DNA of 26,658 bases from an uncultured Lachnospiraceae bacterium (GCA_946549155.1 CAMNQN010000007.1:1-26658), one strand, 5' to 3'; numbered from the stretch's first letter, positions 7,376-15,723 are shown. Made by a program: numbers and translations. Notes: generated from the letters alone by a model not told the origin.

Positions 7376-8374
7376 TTACCCGCGTTTTCGAGGCTTCATT
7401 TTCCCAGATCGAACAATCACATCCAGCAATACGGACACCACCACAATAACGCCAATCACAATATTCCGGATAGCCACCGGCGCTCCCGCAAACTGCAGAC
7501 CATTCTGAAGCACGCCCCAGATGAATGCGCCCACAACAGTACCAAGAAGAATGCCCTGACCGCCCAGCGTAGATACGCCGCCGATTACGGAAGCCGCCAC
7601 CGCATACATTTCATAGGAAGTACCGGCGTCCATAGTACCGGTTCCCGTGCTGGCACAAATGATCAGGCCTGTAATACCTGCGCAGACAGCGGATACTAAA
7701 TAGACAACGATCACTGTTTTCAAAATATTGACACCGGAAAGCTTCGCCGCGTCAATATTGCTGCCCACCGCGTAAATATGGCGCCCCACCCGGGTTCGGC
7801 TCAGCAGCCAGTTAAAAATCAGCCAGACAATCACCGCAATCCAGAAGGCCGTAAAAATACCGGCAATCTTACCGCTGTAAAATACCGTCCGGAAAAATTT
7901 CGCTCCCTCTCCAATGGAGTCCGTATTATAATTGCCGTTGACAATCTGCGCAATCCCACGGCCCACCGTCATGGTTCCCAGCGTAGCAATAAAAGGCGGA
8001 AGCTTACACTGTGCCACAAGAACGCCGTTCAGTACACCCATCACAATGCAGACTACCATGGTGATGATCACCGCCACCCAGGGATTCACGCCTTTCGTCA
8101 TCAGCGTAGCGGAAATCATGCAGCTCATCCCCACCACAGAACCGATACTCAGGTCAATGTTTCCGGTAATCAGGACAAAGGACTGTCCCACGCCGGTCAG
8201 CAGCGTCGGTGCAATCTGCCGCAGCAGATTGGCGATATTCCGATATGTAAAGAACATAGGATTAATCACACCAAATACCAAGCAGAGCACAATCAGGCCG
8301 CAGGTAACCGTAACCACCTGTCCCATCCCCCGGATTGCCATGATTCTTTTAAAAACACTCTCTTTTGAATCCAT
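7376..8374 (-). CDS. Sugar ABC transporter permease (RbsC type)
   Basis: This 332-residue inner-membrane permease (BPD_transp_2 family) forms the homodimeric channel of a ribose-type importer. It has about 9-10 hydrophobic helices and the family signatures VLITGNIDLSIGSVVGMSCM, LPPFIATLGTMTVGRGIA and YAVAASVIGGVSTLGGQG, followed by the usual C-terminal helix and basic tail. I chose the ATG at 8374 (MDSKESV), because AAAGGAGA lies about 7 bases upstream. A longer start at 8422 would overlap the ATPase gene and lacks this site. It begins 13 bases after the ATPase stop at 8388 and is therefore co-translated with it. It is paralogous to the permease at 21688-22689. Confidence 0.93.
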   Translation of the reverse strand: MDSKESVFKRIMAIRGMGQVVTVTCGLIVLCLVFGVINPMFFTYRNIANLLRQIAPTLLTGVGQSFVLITGNIDLSIGSVVGMSCMISATLMTKGVNPWVAVIITMVVCIVMGVLNGVLVAQCKLPPFIATLGTMTVGRGIAQIVNGNYNTDSIGEGAKFFRTVFYSGKIAGIFTAFWIAVIVWLIFNWLLSRTRVGRHIYAVGSNIDAAKLSGVNILKTVIVVYLVSAVCAGITGLIICASTGTGTMDAGTSYEMYAVAASVIGGVSTLGGQGILLGTVVGAFIWGVLQNGLQFAGAPVAIRNIVIGVIVVVSVLLDVIVRSGKMKPRKRG

Positions 8375-8387
8375 TTCTTCTTCTCCT

Positions 8388-9899
8388 TTATTGTTCCAAT
8401 TTATTTTCAAATCTTGTGGCAAAGGTTAAAATCCGATCCTGGGTCGCGTTGTCATGAAATAGTTCCCCTGTAATCTTTCCATCACACATCACGATGATTC
8501 GGTCGCTCATTCCCATAACCTCCGGCATTTCGGAGGACACAAACAGTACACCGATTCCCTGCTGCTTCAGATTGTTCATCAAATTATAAATCTCCACCTT
8601 AGCAGCCACATCAATCCCCCGGGTAGGCTCGTCAAAGATCACAACCCTGGAATTGCGCGCAAGCCATTTACCTACCACCACCTTCTGCTGGTTTCCTCCG
8701 GAAAGGCTGCCTGCATCCACCTCCGTATTGGGAAGCTTGATTTTCAGGTTCTCCACCGCCTTCTTTGACATCTCCCCCTCCGCCTTTTTATTCACGGTTC
8801 CCCAACGGTTGCACAAAATATCCAGATTCGGCAGAGAAATATTATCCCGAATGCTCAGCCTGGTACACAGTCCGTCTTTTTTCCGGTCCTCCGGCACCAG
8901 TACAAGTCCGGCTTTAATGGAATCTACCGGAGAATGGATGGATACCTTTTTCCCATCAATAAAAACCTCTCCGCTCTCCTTGGGATCCACCCCAAAAATG
9001 GCCCGCGTGGTTTCCGTCCGTCCGGCTCCCATCAGCCCTGCCACACCCACGATCTCACCTGCGTAAACGTCGAAGGAAATATCCCTTACCAGCCTTCCTG
9101 CGTTCAGATGCTTCACCTCAAGGATCTTTTCCCCCTTCTCACAAAACACCCTGGGAAACTTTTCCTTGATTTCCCGGCCCACCATATGGGCAATAATTTC
9201 GTCCATGCGGCTTTCATCAAATTCCATCTCCGTTATGTATCGGCCGTCCCGCATTATCGTTACCCGGTCCACGATATGCTTCAGTTCCTCCAGCCGATGA
9301 GAAATATAGATAATTCCCTTTCCCTCCTGGCGCAGCTTACGGATAATAGCAAACAGTTCATCTATTTCCTTGGAAGTCAGAGCAGAGGTTGGCTCATCCA
9401 TAATCAATATTTTCGCGTCCTTGGACAGGGCTTTGGCGATCTCCACCATCTGCTGCTTTGACACCTGCAGATCCCCCACCACAGTCCTGGGATCGATATC
9501 CATACCAAGCTGAGCCAAAATACCTGCCGTCTCCTCATTCATGGCCTTATTATCCAGCTGTCCGTTCTTTATGATTTCCCTCCCAAGAAAAATATTTTCC
9601 GCCACACTCATATGCCGACACATATTTAATTCCTGATGGATAATTGCCACACCTGCCTCCTGTGCCTTGGTGGTATTCCAATCCTGCTCTATTTTGCGTC
9701 CGAAAATTTCCACCTCTCCGGAATCCCGCATATAAACACCGCTCAGGACCTTCATCAATGTGGATTTTCCAGCGCCGTTTTCCCCCAGAAGAGCCAGAAC
9801 CTCACCTGAATAGAGATCAAGCTTTACGTCATCCAACGCCTTCACGCCAGGAAAGCTCTTCATGATGCCCCTCATTTTGACAATCTGCTGTCTTTCCAT
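8388..9899 (-). CDS. Sugar ABC transporter ATP-binding protein (RbsA/MglA type)
   Basis: This 503-residue double ABC domain protein energises the importer. The first domain has Walker A GENGAGKST (39-47), LQVSKQQ in the signature position and Walker B ILIMDEP. The second has the relaxed GLMGAGRTE that is normal for this family, a full LSGGNQQ signature and VVIFDEPTRGID. Residues needed for activity are therefore intact, in contrast to the neighbour at 10035-11480. I prefer the ATG at 9899, because the N-terminus then aligns with the paralogue at 24290. An ATG at 9935 with GAGGTG 2 bases upstream would add 12 residues and cannot be excluded. It is the first gene of the operon, preceded by a promoter and palindrome at 9962-9990. 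Confidence 0.93.
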   Translation of the reverse strand: MERQQIVKMRGIMKSFPGVKALDDVKLDLYSGEVLALLGENGAGKSTLMKVLSGVYMRDSGEVEIFGRKIEQDWNTTKAQEAGVAIIHQELNMCRHMSVAENIFLGREIIKNGQLDNKAMNEETAGILAQLGMDIDPRTVVGDLQVSKQQMVEIAKALSKDAKILIMDEPTSALTSKEIDELFAIIRKLRQEGKGIIYISHRLEELKHIVDRVTIMRDGRYITEMEFDESRMDEIIAHMVGREIKEKFPRVFCEKGEKILEVKHLNAGRLVRDISFDVYAGEIVGVAGLMGAGRTETTRAIFGVDPKESGEVFIDGKKVSIHSPVDSIKAGLVLVPEDRKKDGLCTRLSIRDNISLPNLDILCNRWGTVNKKAEGEMSKKAVENLKIKLPNTEVDAGSLSGGNQQKVVVGKWLARNSRVVIFDEPTRGIDVAAKVEIYNLMNNLKQQGIGVLFVSSEMPEVMGMSDRIIVMCDGKITGELFHDNATQDRILTFATRFENKLEQ

Positions 9900-9961
9900 C
9901 TTGCCTGTATCCTTCCTTTTATGGTAATTTTGCATAACACCTCTTTATTTTTACAGACATC

Positions 9962-9990
9962 ATTATAACAAATTTATATTTTCGAAAATA
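9962..9990 (-). promoter_or_regulatory. Promoter and palindromic operator of importer operon 1
   Basis: On the minus strand TGTTATAAT (9962-9970) is a consensus extended -10 box. The -35 position (9985-9990, TATTTT) does not resemble TTGACA and is covered by the perfect 14-bp palindrome TATTTTCGAAAATA (9977-9990). A good -10 with no -35 is typical of an activator-dependent promoter. The YesN-type regulator encoded just upstream is the obvious candidate, which is inference. Confidence 0.65.
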
Positions 9991-10034
9991 GGGGAGTATC
10001 TTTTGATTAGAGGGGGCTTTCTTCTGATGCGGCC

Positions 10035-11480
10035 TCAGCGCTTAATCAGATAGAACTCGTTCTTATCATATGCTTTTTCCACTTCTCCCCCATGAACCAC
10101 TAGAAGGCGGTCTGCCACTATCATAGAATCAGAAACATTGACCTGAAGAATGATCACAGAAATGCCTATTCCCTTTAGCTGGGAAATCAGTTCCAGCACT
10201 ACCTGACGGCACTGCATATCACCGTGGGCAAAGGGCGACACACAAAAAATAAGATCCGGATGAAACAGATACATCCGATTATACACCAGACGATACAAAT
10301 CCTCATTCCTTAAATCAGCCACATTCTTCTTTCGCAGCGCATCTCCCATCAGCTCCTGATACTCTCTTAAAATGCTCTCATAATAACGCTTCTTCAAAAC
10401 CACCTTATCAAGTTTCCTGTCCATCAAAAATGTCAGATTATCCAATACGCTCAGTTCCGGAAAGATCATCGTATGTACCGGATCCTCTTCAATAACACCC
10501 ACGCCGTGAAGCAGCGCTTTTTTGCTCATTCTGGCGGTATACTCCCGGCCCCGCAGAGAAATCAGACCCTTCTGCGGGTTTTCCCCTTCGGTCATCAGGC
10601 TCAGAATATCCCGGCTCACATTGCTGTCATTCACCAGCAAAACCACACACTCCCCCTTTCGCACCGACATCGTAAAGCCCCGAAGATTCTGATAAGTAAT
10701 ATCCGTCATGCTCAAAAGCTCCTCCCGGCTGCTTTGCAGCCTTTCCCTGGGGACAGCTCCAAAACGGGTGATATATGGATTGATATGTTCGTCGTCCAGC
10801 TCCTGCTTTGAAAATTTTTTCCTAATCTGACCATTTGCGAAGAGAATCGCCCTGTGACAAACTTTATAAATCTCCTCGTGATGATTCCCCATATACAAAA
10901 AAGCAACCTCCCGGCGGCAAAACTCCTGTATCATGCCCTGAAGCCGTCCAATATCCTCTTCACCCAGAAAGCTGTCACAGTTATCCAGCACAATCAGACT
11001 GCAGTCCATCAGCCAGGCCCTCACCAATTCCACCATACATCGGTCAATCGGCTTCAACCTCATAACCACCGTATCCGGCTTCAGCTTCAGGCCAAACTCC
11101 GTCATAAGACGTTCTGTCTGCACCCGCAGCACCTTTTTATTAATCACATTTTTCCGAAAACCCCGGCGCAGCACAAAAAGGTTATCCGCAATATTCAAAT
11201 CGGAAACCAGCGTGCTTTTCTGGCCAATCACATAAATTTTGTTATAAGACAGGTTACTGTGAACATAACTATTTACCAATCGGTTGTTAATGTATACTTT
11301 ACCATAAGTAATCGGAATATTTTTTTCCAATATCTGGATCAATTCTTTTTTTCCTTTGGTCTCCGGTGCCACAAAGCCCACAATCTCCCCCTTTAAGATG
11401 TGCAGATTAATATCCTTCAGATAATATTCTCCCTCTATCTGCTGGCTGACGTTCTCCAGCCGCAAAACCTCTTCCCGCAT
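10035..11480 (-). CDS. Degenerate RbsA-like double ABC domain protein (pseudo-ATPase)
   Basis: This 481-residue protein keeps the length and two-domain layout of RbsA-type ATPases, but most nucleotide-handling residues are changed. In domain 1, Walker A reads APETKGKKE (38-46), the signature is LKPID (142-146) instead of LSGGQ, Walker B keeps D166 but has N167 for the catalytic Glu (LIVLDNC), and the switch His is replaced (YMGNHHEE). Q87 of the Q-loop remains. Domain 2 has LVNDSNVSR for Walker A, LRNEDLY for the signature and FCVSPF for FDEP. The frame is unbroken, so this is not simple decay. GAGGAG lies 7 bases before the ATG, and the kinase stop is only 4 bases upstream, suggesting translational coupling. 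A regulatory role between importer and kinase is my inference. Residual ATP binding by domain 1 is possible. Confidence 0.8.
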   Translation of the reverse strand: MREEVLRLENVSQQIEGEYYLKDINLHILKGEIVGFVAPETKGKKELIQILEKNIPITYGKVYINNRLVNSYVHSNLSYNKIYVIGQKSTLVSDLNIADNLFVLRRGFRKNVINKKVLRVQTERLMTEFGLKLKPDTVVMRLKPIDRCMVELVRAWLMDCSLIVLDNCDSFLGEEDIGRLQGMIQEFCRREVAFLYMGNHHEEIYKVCHRAILFANGQIRKKFSKQELDDEHINPYITRFGAVPRERLQSSREELLSMTDITYQNLRGFTMSVRKGECVVLLVNDSNVSRDILSLMTEGENPQKGLISLRGREYTARMSKKALLHGVGVIEEDPVHTMIFPELSVLDNLTFLMDRKLDKVVLKKRYYESILREYQELMGDALRKKNVADLRNEDLYRLVYNRMYLFHPDLIFCVSPFAHGDMQCRQVVLELISQLKGIGISVIILQVNVSDSMIVADRLLVVHGGEVEKAYDKNEFYLIKR

Positions 11481-11484
11481 ACTC

Positions 11485-12507
11485 TTACTCCTCAATCAGG
11501 GGTAATGTAATCTCTACATCCGTTCCATTCCCCAAAAGGCTGTAAATGTGAAGCCCATATTCCTCTCCAAACAACAGTTTTATCCGACTATTTACATTAT
11601 TGACTGCAATCCCGCTTTTATTTTTGGAATCCTCCGCCTTCTCCTCCCGAATATCCAGTTTATGAAATCTCTCGTTCATACGCTGAAGCTGCTCCTCCTC
11701 AATCCCTATCCCGTCATCCGAAACGGTAATATTCAGATGGGAGGCATCCGGTTCAATCCGAATCACCACTGTTCCCGTCCCGATTTTTCGCTCAATACCG
11801 TGAAACACCGCGTTTTCTACCAAGGGCTGCAGCGTCAATTTCGGAAGCCGATATCGCATTACATCATTATCCTCATCATATTCGCTCACCTCTATCTTAA
11901 GCTGGAGCCGGTCGCCAAACCGAAAGTGCTGAATAAAAAAATAATTCTCTACATTCTCCAATTCATCTTCCAGGGTCACCAACTGATCCATCTGGGAAAT
12001 CGTATAGCGAAAAAAGAGGGCCAGCGCCTCTGTCATCTCCGCAATACTGTCCACTCCGGCCACCAACGCTTCCCCTCGAATCCCTTCCAGGGTATTATAA
12101 AGAAAATGGGGGTTAATCTGATTTTGCAGCGCCAAATATTCTGATCGTTTCTGGGCATGCTTAATCCATTCCCTCCCATTAATAATATCCCGGCATTTAT
12201 TCACCGCATCCTCCATCTCCGGGCACAGGGGATTCTTTAATTCAAATACATCCTTCGTGAAATATCCTTCCGCAAAAAGCTTTAATACCTTTCTCGTTTC
12301 CCGCAATGGGCGCCAATACCATATATAAACAATCCAGACCCCCACCACAGTCAGTCCCACCGGAAAACAAACAGCCAGCCAGGTACTGATTCCCGTTTTT
12401 TGCAGCAACAAAGCGGACAGCGCTGCCATAGCCACAATACAGAATAGCCACAACACTGCCACAATAAAGTGAAAGCGGAAAATCAGATATCTTAATTTGT
12501 GTCTCAT
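11485..12507 (-). CDS. YesM-type sensor histidine kinase with no extracellular domain
   Basis: This 340-residue membrane kinase partners the YesN-type regulator upstream. It has two hydrophobic helices (about 10-36 and 42-65) joined by only about five residues, then a HAMP-like stretch, a His_kinase dimerisation box with NPHFLYN (H134 phosphoacceptor) and a HATPase domain (QPLVENAVFHG, SDDGIGIEEEQL, NGTDVEITLPL). YesM relatives usually carry a large extracellular sensor of some 200 residues or more, and here it is absent, so the signal must come from a partner or from the membrane or cytoplasm. I chose the ATG at 12507, because GGGAGG is 6 bases upstream. An earlier GTG would overlap that site. 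The start lies 21 bases after the regulator stop. Confidence 0.88.
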   Translation of the reverse strand: MRHKLRYLIFRFHFIVAVLWLFCIVAMAALSALLLQKTGISTWLAVCFPVGLTVVGVWIVYIWYWRPLRETRKVLKLFAEGYFTKDVFELKNPLCPEMEDAVNKCRDIINGREWIKHAQKRSEYLALQNQINPHFLYNTLEGIRGEALVAGVDSIAEMTEALALFFRYTISQMDQLVTLEDELENVENYFFIQHFRFGDRLQLKIEVSEYDEDNDVMRYRLPKLTLQPLVENAVFHGIERKIGTGTVVIRIEPDASHLNITVSDDGIGIEEEQLQRMNERFHKLDIREEKAEDSKNKSGIAVNNVNSRIKLLFGEEYGLHIYSLLGNGTDVEITLPLIEE

Positions 12508-12528
12508 CCTCTTCCTCCCCCAGTCCAC

Positions 12529-14163
12529 TCAGGAATAAAGCTTCCGATATTCCTTTGGTTTCAGCCCACTATATTTGATAAAGGATTTTGTGAAATATTT
12601 TACGTCGCTATACCCAACCTTTTCGCAAATACTCGCCACATTCTCATTGGAGCCTCGCAGCATTGCCTTTGCCTGTTCCATCCGTATTTCAAACAGATAT
12701 TCTGAATACGCCTTCCCCGTCTCCTTCTTAAACAGAGAGCTAAAATAGGTGGTGTTAAATCCCACCACCTCACTGATTTCCTCAAGCGTCAGCGGTTCGT
12801 CATAGTGTTCTCGGATATACTGTTTCGCAATCCGGATGGGCCGATTATCCGCCATCCGTTTTTCCTCAGCAGCCTTATGAAAGGAAGTCAGAATTTTTTC
12901 CTTCAAATACGCAAAAAGCGCGTCCACCTCATAAAACTCCTCTGCTGCCACATTAAAATTTTCCACAAAAAATTCTCCGTCGGGAACGATAAAATTCTGT
13001 TGACGCATATATAAAAGGTAAACATTACAAACCTCTTTGGCCATCTGCAAAATTTCATGGCCTGTAATGGCCTCCACTAACAAAAGCTTTTCCCGCAAAA
13101 AATCAATCTGCTGAGCAACCTGTCCCTCCTCCAGACGTTCCAAAGCATTCATCATATTCCGATTGAACTCCCGAAATAAACCCAGATCTGCCAGATTCCG
13201 GGAATGCGCCTCATTGGCTGTAAACGGAATATCTTTTTCCTCTATTACCCGGTCTGTTCCCGCCAAAAGCCGCTGTTCCACAGCCCGCAGGGCGTTCTGC
13301 CTGGATATCCGAATCTGATCCAAACATGCCACTGTACTTCCGCAGCCAATGGTGATATGCAAGCCCTGCAGAATCGTTCCAATCAAAAGAAGATCATTTA
13401 AAATATTCTTCAAATTTTTATGAATGCTTTTTCGTTTTTGATCGCTGTAATTCAAAAGACAATACGCCCGGCTGCTCTCAAAATAAATCTCCATATCATA
13501 ACAGATATCCTTCAGGTTATGAGACAATGCAGCCCTCACCTTATCCGCCAACACCGGGAAACTGCCCGCCGACTCTATTCCTACTCCATCCATTTTTATA
13601 CAGATAATCTGAAAAACACCCTCACAGAAGCGAAAATAGCAGTCCTCATTCGCCTTCTCCAAGAGAATCCTTTCTTCTTTTTTCCCTTTCGGATACAACA
13701 AATCAGAAAGAAATCCTGTTCTGATTTTTTCCACATCATTTTTCATAGATAATAAATATTTCTCCTCAAAGGTAAGCTGCTCTGTCCTTTGCAAATATTC
13801 TTCATGGATTTTTTGTAAGGTATTATATAAATCCGCTTTCTTGATAGGCTTCAGAAGATAGTCGTTTACCCCATAGCGAAGGGCATTCTGCGCATACTCA
13901 AAATGCCGGTATCCGCTGATAATAATCATTTTTATCTGAGGATACAGTTTTTTTATTTCCCGTATCATCTTCAGACCGTCCATCCCTGGCATACAGATAT
14001 CCGTGATTACGACATCCGGCCTTTTTTCCGTAATCTCCTTATAGGCTTCTAGCCCATTGTGAGCTACCGCAGCAACCTGCATATCCAGCTCTTCCCAATT
14101 AATCAGCTTTTCAATCAACTGACAAACCTTCTCCTCATCATCTGCAATGACAACCTTCTGCAC
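12529..14163 (-). CDS. YesN-type response regulator (REC plus AraC HTH)
   Basis: This 544-residue cytosolic regulator has an N-terminal receiver domain (KVVIADDEEKVC, phosphoacceptor Asp in VITDICMPGMDG, Lys in YLLKPIKK), a roughly 300-residue middle region without an obvious domain, and a C-terminal AraC-type double helix-turn-helix (last 100 residues: IAKQYIREHYDEPLTLEEIS, then FKKETGKAYSEYL and YFTKSFIKYSGLKPKEYRKL). I chose the GTG at 14163, because GGGGAG lies 6 bases upstream. An ATG at 14190 would add 9 residues without a ribosome binding site. It is the first gene of the regulator-kinase-pseudo-ATPase operon. It probably activates the importer operon that begins at 9899. Confidence 0.92.
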   Translation of the reverse strand: MQKVVIADDEEKVCQLIEKLINWEELDMQVAAVAHNGLEAYKEITEKRPDVVITDICMPGMDGLKMIREIKKLYPQIKMIIISGYRHFEYAQNALRYGVNDYLLKPIKKADLYNTLQKIHEEYLQRTEQLTFEEKYLLSMKNDVEKIRTGFLSDLLYPKGKKEERILLEKANEDCYFRFCEGVFQIICIKMDGVGIESAGSFPVLADKVRAALSHNLKDICYDMEIYFESSRAYCLLNYSDQKRKSIHKNLKNILNDLLLIGTILQGLHITIGCGSTVACLDQIRISRQNALRAVEQRLLAGTDRVIEEKDIPFTANEAHSRNLADLGLFREFNRNMMNALERLEEGQVAQQIDFLREKLLLVEAITGHEILQMAKEVCNVYLLYMRQQNFIVPDGEFFVENFNVAAEEFYEVDALFAYLKEKILTSFHKAAEEKRMADNRPIRIAKQYIREHYDEPLTLEEISEVVGFNTTYFSSLFKKETGKAYSEYLFEIRMEQAKAMLRGSNENVASICEKVGYSDVKYFTKSFIKYSGLKPKEYRKLYS

Positions 14164-14188
14164 AGCAATCTCCCCTTTCCCTATACGC

Positions 14189-14206
14189 ATTTAAAGCGCT
14201 TTAAAT
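14189..14206. promoter_or_regulatory. Cre-like palindrome upstream of the yesN-type gene
   Basis: ATTTAAAGCGCTTTAAAT is a perfect 18-bp palindrome, 26 bases before the GTG start. Its core TTAAAGCGCTTTAA differs at two positions from the strong catabolite-responsive element TGAAAGCGCTTTCA, so CcpA or another LacI-family protein is a plausible binder. It would lie in the transcribed leader if the promoter at 14241 is right, as roadblock operators do. Confidence 0.55.
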
Positions 14207-14240
14207 TTGGAGTAAAATATCCTTTTCCAGGATTAAGTTC

Positions 14241-14249
14241 ATTCTATCA
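14241..14249 (-). promoter_or_regulatory. Candidate extended -10 promoter of the yesN-type operon
   Basis: On the minus strand TGATAGAAT is an extended -10 box (5 of 6 to TATAAT). I see no good -35 at the right distance; TTGCGT with 19-base spacing is the nearest. It is the best candidate in the 218-base gap between trxB and this operon. Confidence 0.4.
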
Positions 14250-14330
14250 TAGAGCTCAGGGGAAACGCAACGGGGATTCTCACGCAAAATCTCAGGGTCA
14301 GCCGTATATGTTGCTGTTTCTGTGTCAGTG

Positions 14331-14392
14331 TTCTTTGCGTTTCGTTAACTACCAGGACACAGGAAGAGGCGGAGTAATTAATTAAACACGAA
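14331..14392. repeat. Dispersed palindromic repeat, copy 2 (shortened)
   Basis: From TTCTTTGCGTTTCGTTAAC through GGACACAGGAAGAGGCGG the left arm matches the copies at 5042 and 26601. The right half keeps only the outer end, TAATTAATTAAACACGAA, the imperfect reverse complement of the left outer arm. The central palindrome is lost. The right end covers the last codons of trxB. Confidence 0.7.
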
Positions 14393-15335
14393 ATACACTG
14401 GCATTGGAACAGGCCCGCTTCCCCGCCAGGTATTCCTCCGCATAATGCACCGCCACAGCCCCGTCCGCCGCCGCGGTAACAATCTGGCGCACCTGTTTTG
14501 TGCGCACATCGCCTGCGGCGAACACGCCTGGCTGGCTGGTACGGGTGGTTTCATCCGCAATCAGGTAACCGCCGGCGTCCATCTCCAGTTGACCTTTAAA
14601 CAGTTCTGTCACCGGGGTACGGCCCACGCTGATAAATACGCCCTCCACCGGCAGGTCTGTCTCTTCTCCGGTTTTCCCATTCTCCAGCCTCAATCCTGTC
14701 AGCTTCTCCCTGTGCAGGAACTCTTTTACCGTGCTGTTCCAGCAAAACTCCACATTTTTCATCCGTATCAGCGGATCATGATAAACCTTTTCGGCCCTCA
14801 GCGTCTCTCTGCGGTGAATCACAACCACCTTTTCACAGATACGTGCCAGCAGCAGGGCATCCTCCGCGGCGGAATTGCCGCCGCCCACCACCGCCACTGT
14901 CTTCCCTTTATAGAACATACCGTCACAGGCTGCGCAGTAATTCACACCCCGGCCGGTCAGCTCCTTTTCTCCCGCTATTCCCAGCTTCCTGGGGCCGGCC
15001 CCTGAAGCAATCACCACTGTCCGCCCGTAAAAAACACCCTGGCTGGTCTCAATTTCCTTTATCTTCCTCTGAAAATCTGTCCGGAATACCTCCGCATATT
15101 CTGTTTTTGCTCCAAAGCGCTCCGCCTGGGCCTGCATCTTCTCCCCCAGCGTAAAGCCGTCAATTCCCTCGTCAAACCCCGGATAGTTGTCAACCTGCGT
15201 CGTCAGTGCCATTTGTCCGCCGGCGGACAGCTTTTCCAGGACCACCACCTCCAGACCTGACCGGGCAGCATACAGCGCCGCCGTATAACCGCCCGGCCCG
15301 CCTCCAATAATAACCATATCGTAAATGTGTTCCAT
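14382..15335 (-). CDS. trxB: Thioredoxin-disulfide reductase
   Basis: This 317-residue flavoenzyme transfers electrons from NADPH through FAD to thioredoxin. The FAD-binding motif is VIIGGGPGGYTAA (8-20), the redox-active pair is C134/C137 in NYCAACDG, the NADPH-binding motif is VAVVGGGNSAAEDA (147-160), and the C-terminal FAD motif is GVFAAGDVR. The length fits low-molecular-weight TrxB. I chose the ATG at 15335 (MEHIYDM), because AGGAGG lies about 8 bases upstream. Longer frames upstream lack this. It follows the thioredoxin gene after 67 bases, so the two form one operon. The final Phe-Arg-Val-stop is encoded by the end of a dispersed repeat, so the C-terminus may be newly acquired. Confidence 0.96.
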   Translation of the reverse strand: MEHIYDMVIIGGGPGGYTAALYAARSGLEVVVLEKLSAGGQMALTTQVDNYPGFDEGIDGFTLGEKMQAQAERFGAKTEYAEVFRTDFQRKIKEIETSQGVFYGRTVVIASGAGPRKLGIAGEKELTGRGVNYCAACDGMFYKGKTVAVVGGGNSAAEDALLLARICEKVVVIHRRETLRAEKVYHDPLIRMKNVEFCWNSTVKEFLHREKLTGLRLENGKTGEETDLPVEGVFISVGRTPVTELFKGQLEMDAGGYLIADETTRTSQPGVFAAGDVRTKQVRQIVTAAADGAVAVHYAEEYLAGKRACSNASVFRV

Positions 15336-15402
15336 GTTCCCTTCCTCCTGTCCGCAGCTTCTCTTTCCGCCGTCCTGCCGGCAAACATTTTCCAGCACCG
15401 CC

Positions 15403-15723
15403 TTACGCATTTCGCTGGATAAACGCCTCAATCTGCGCCTTGGATTCCGGCGCCACAACGCTGTCTACAGGTTTCCCGTTCTTAAACAGCATCAGCGTGG
15501 GAATCACCTCGATCTGCAGCCTGTCCGCCAGCTGCGGTTCCTCATCAATATTGATCTTCCCCACCAAAAGCCTGTCCCCGTACTGCTCCGCAATTTTGTC
15601 ATAAGCGGAAGAAATACGGCGGCAATGCGTGCACCACGGCGCCCAGAAATCCACCAGGGCCGACCGCTCTTCCTGCAAGACCTTCTCCTGAAAATCGGTA
15701 TTCGTAAGATTCACTGCTGACAT
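15403..15723 (-). CDS. trxA: Thioredoxin with CTHC active site
   Basis: This 106-residue thioredoxin-fold protein reduces protein disulfides and is recycled by the adjacent TrxB. It shows the FWAPWCTHC active site (C31, C34), the cis-proline VIPTL (P75), and the usual beta-alpha-beta order with LMLFKNGKPVDSVV near the end. The canonical active site is WCGPC. The THR-HIS pair here should make the redox potential less reducing than classical thioredoxin, going by known CxxC variant chemistry. I chose the ATG at 15723, because AAAGGAGG lies about 8 bases upstream. An open frame extends to 15876 but its residues look like leader sequence. It lies downstream of an attenuator-like leader (15887-16082). 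Confidence 0.93.
   Translation of the reverse strand: MSAVNLTNTDFQEKVLQEERSALVDFWAPWCTHCRRISSAYDKIAEQYGDRLLVGKINIDEEPQLADRLQIEVIPTLMLFKNGKPVDSVVAPESKAQIEAFIQRNA

Noticed and set aside
10035..11480. Interpretation of the degenerate ABC protein as a decaying pseudogene
   Set aside because: The frame is open over 481 codons, has a good ribosome binding site, and keeps domain length and hydrophobic pattern. Decay would be expected to leave stops or frameshifts.
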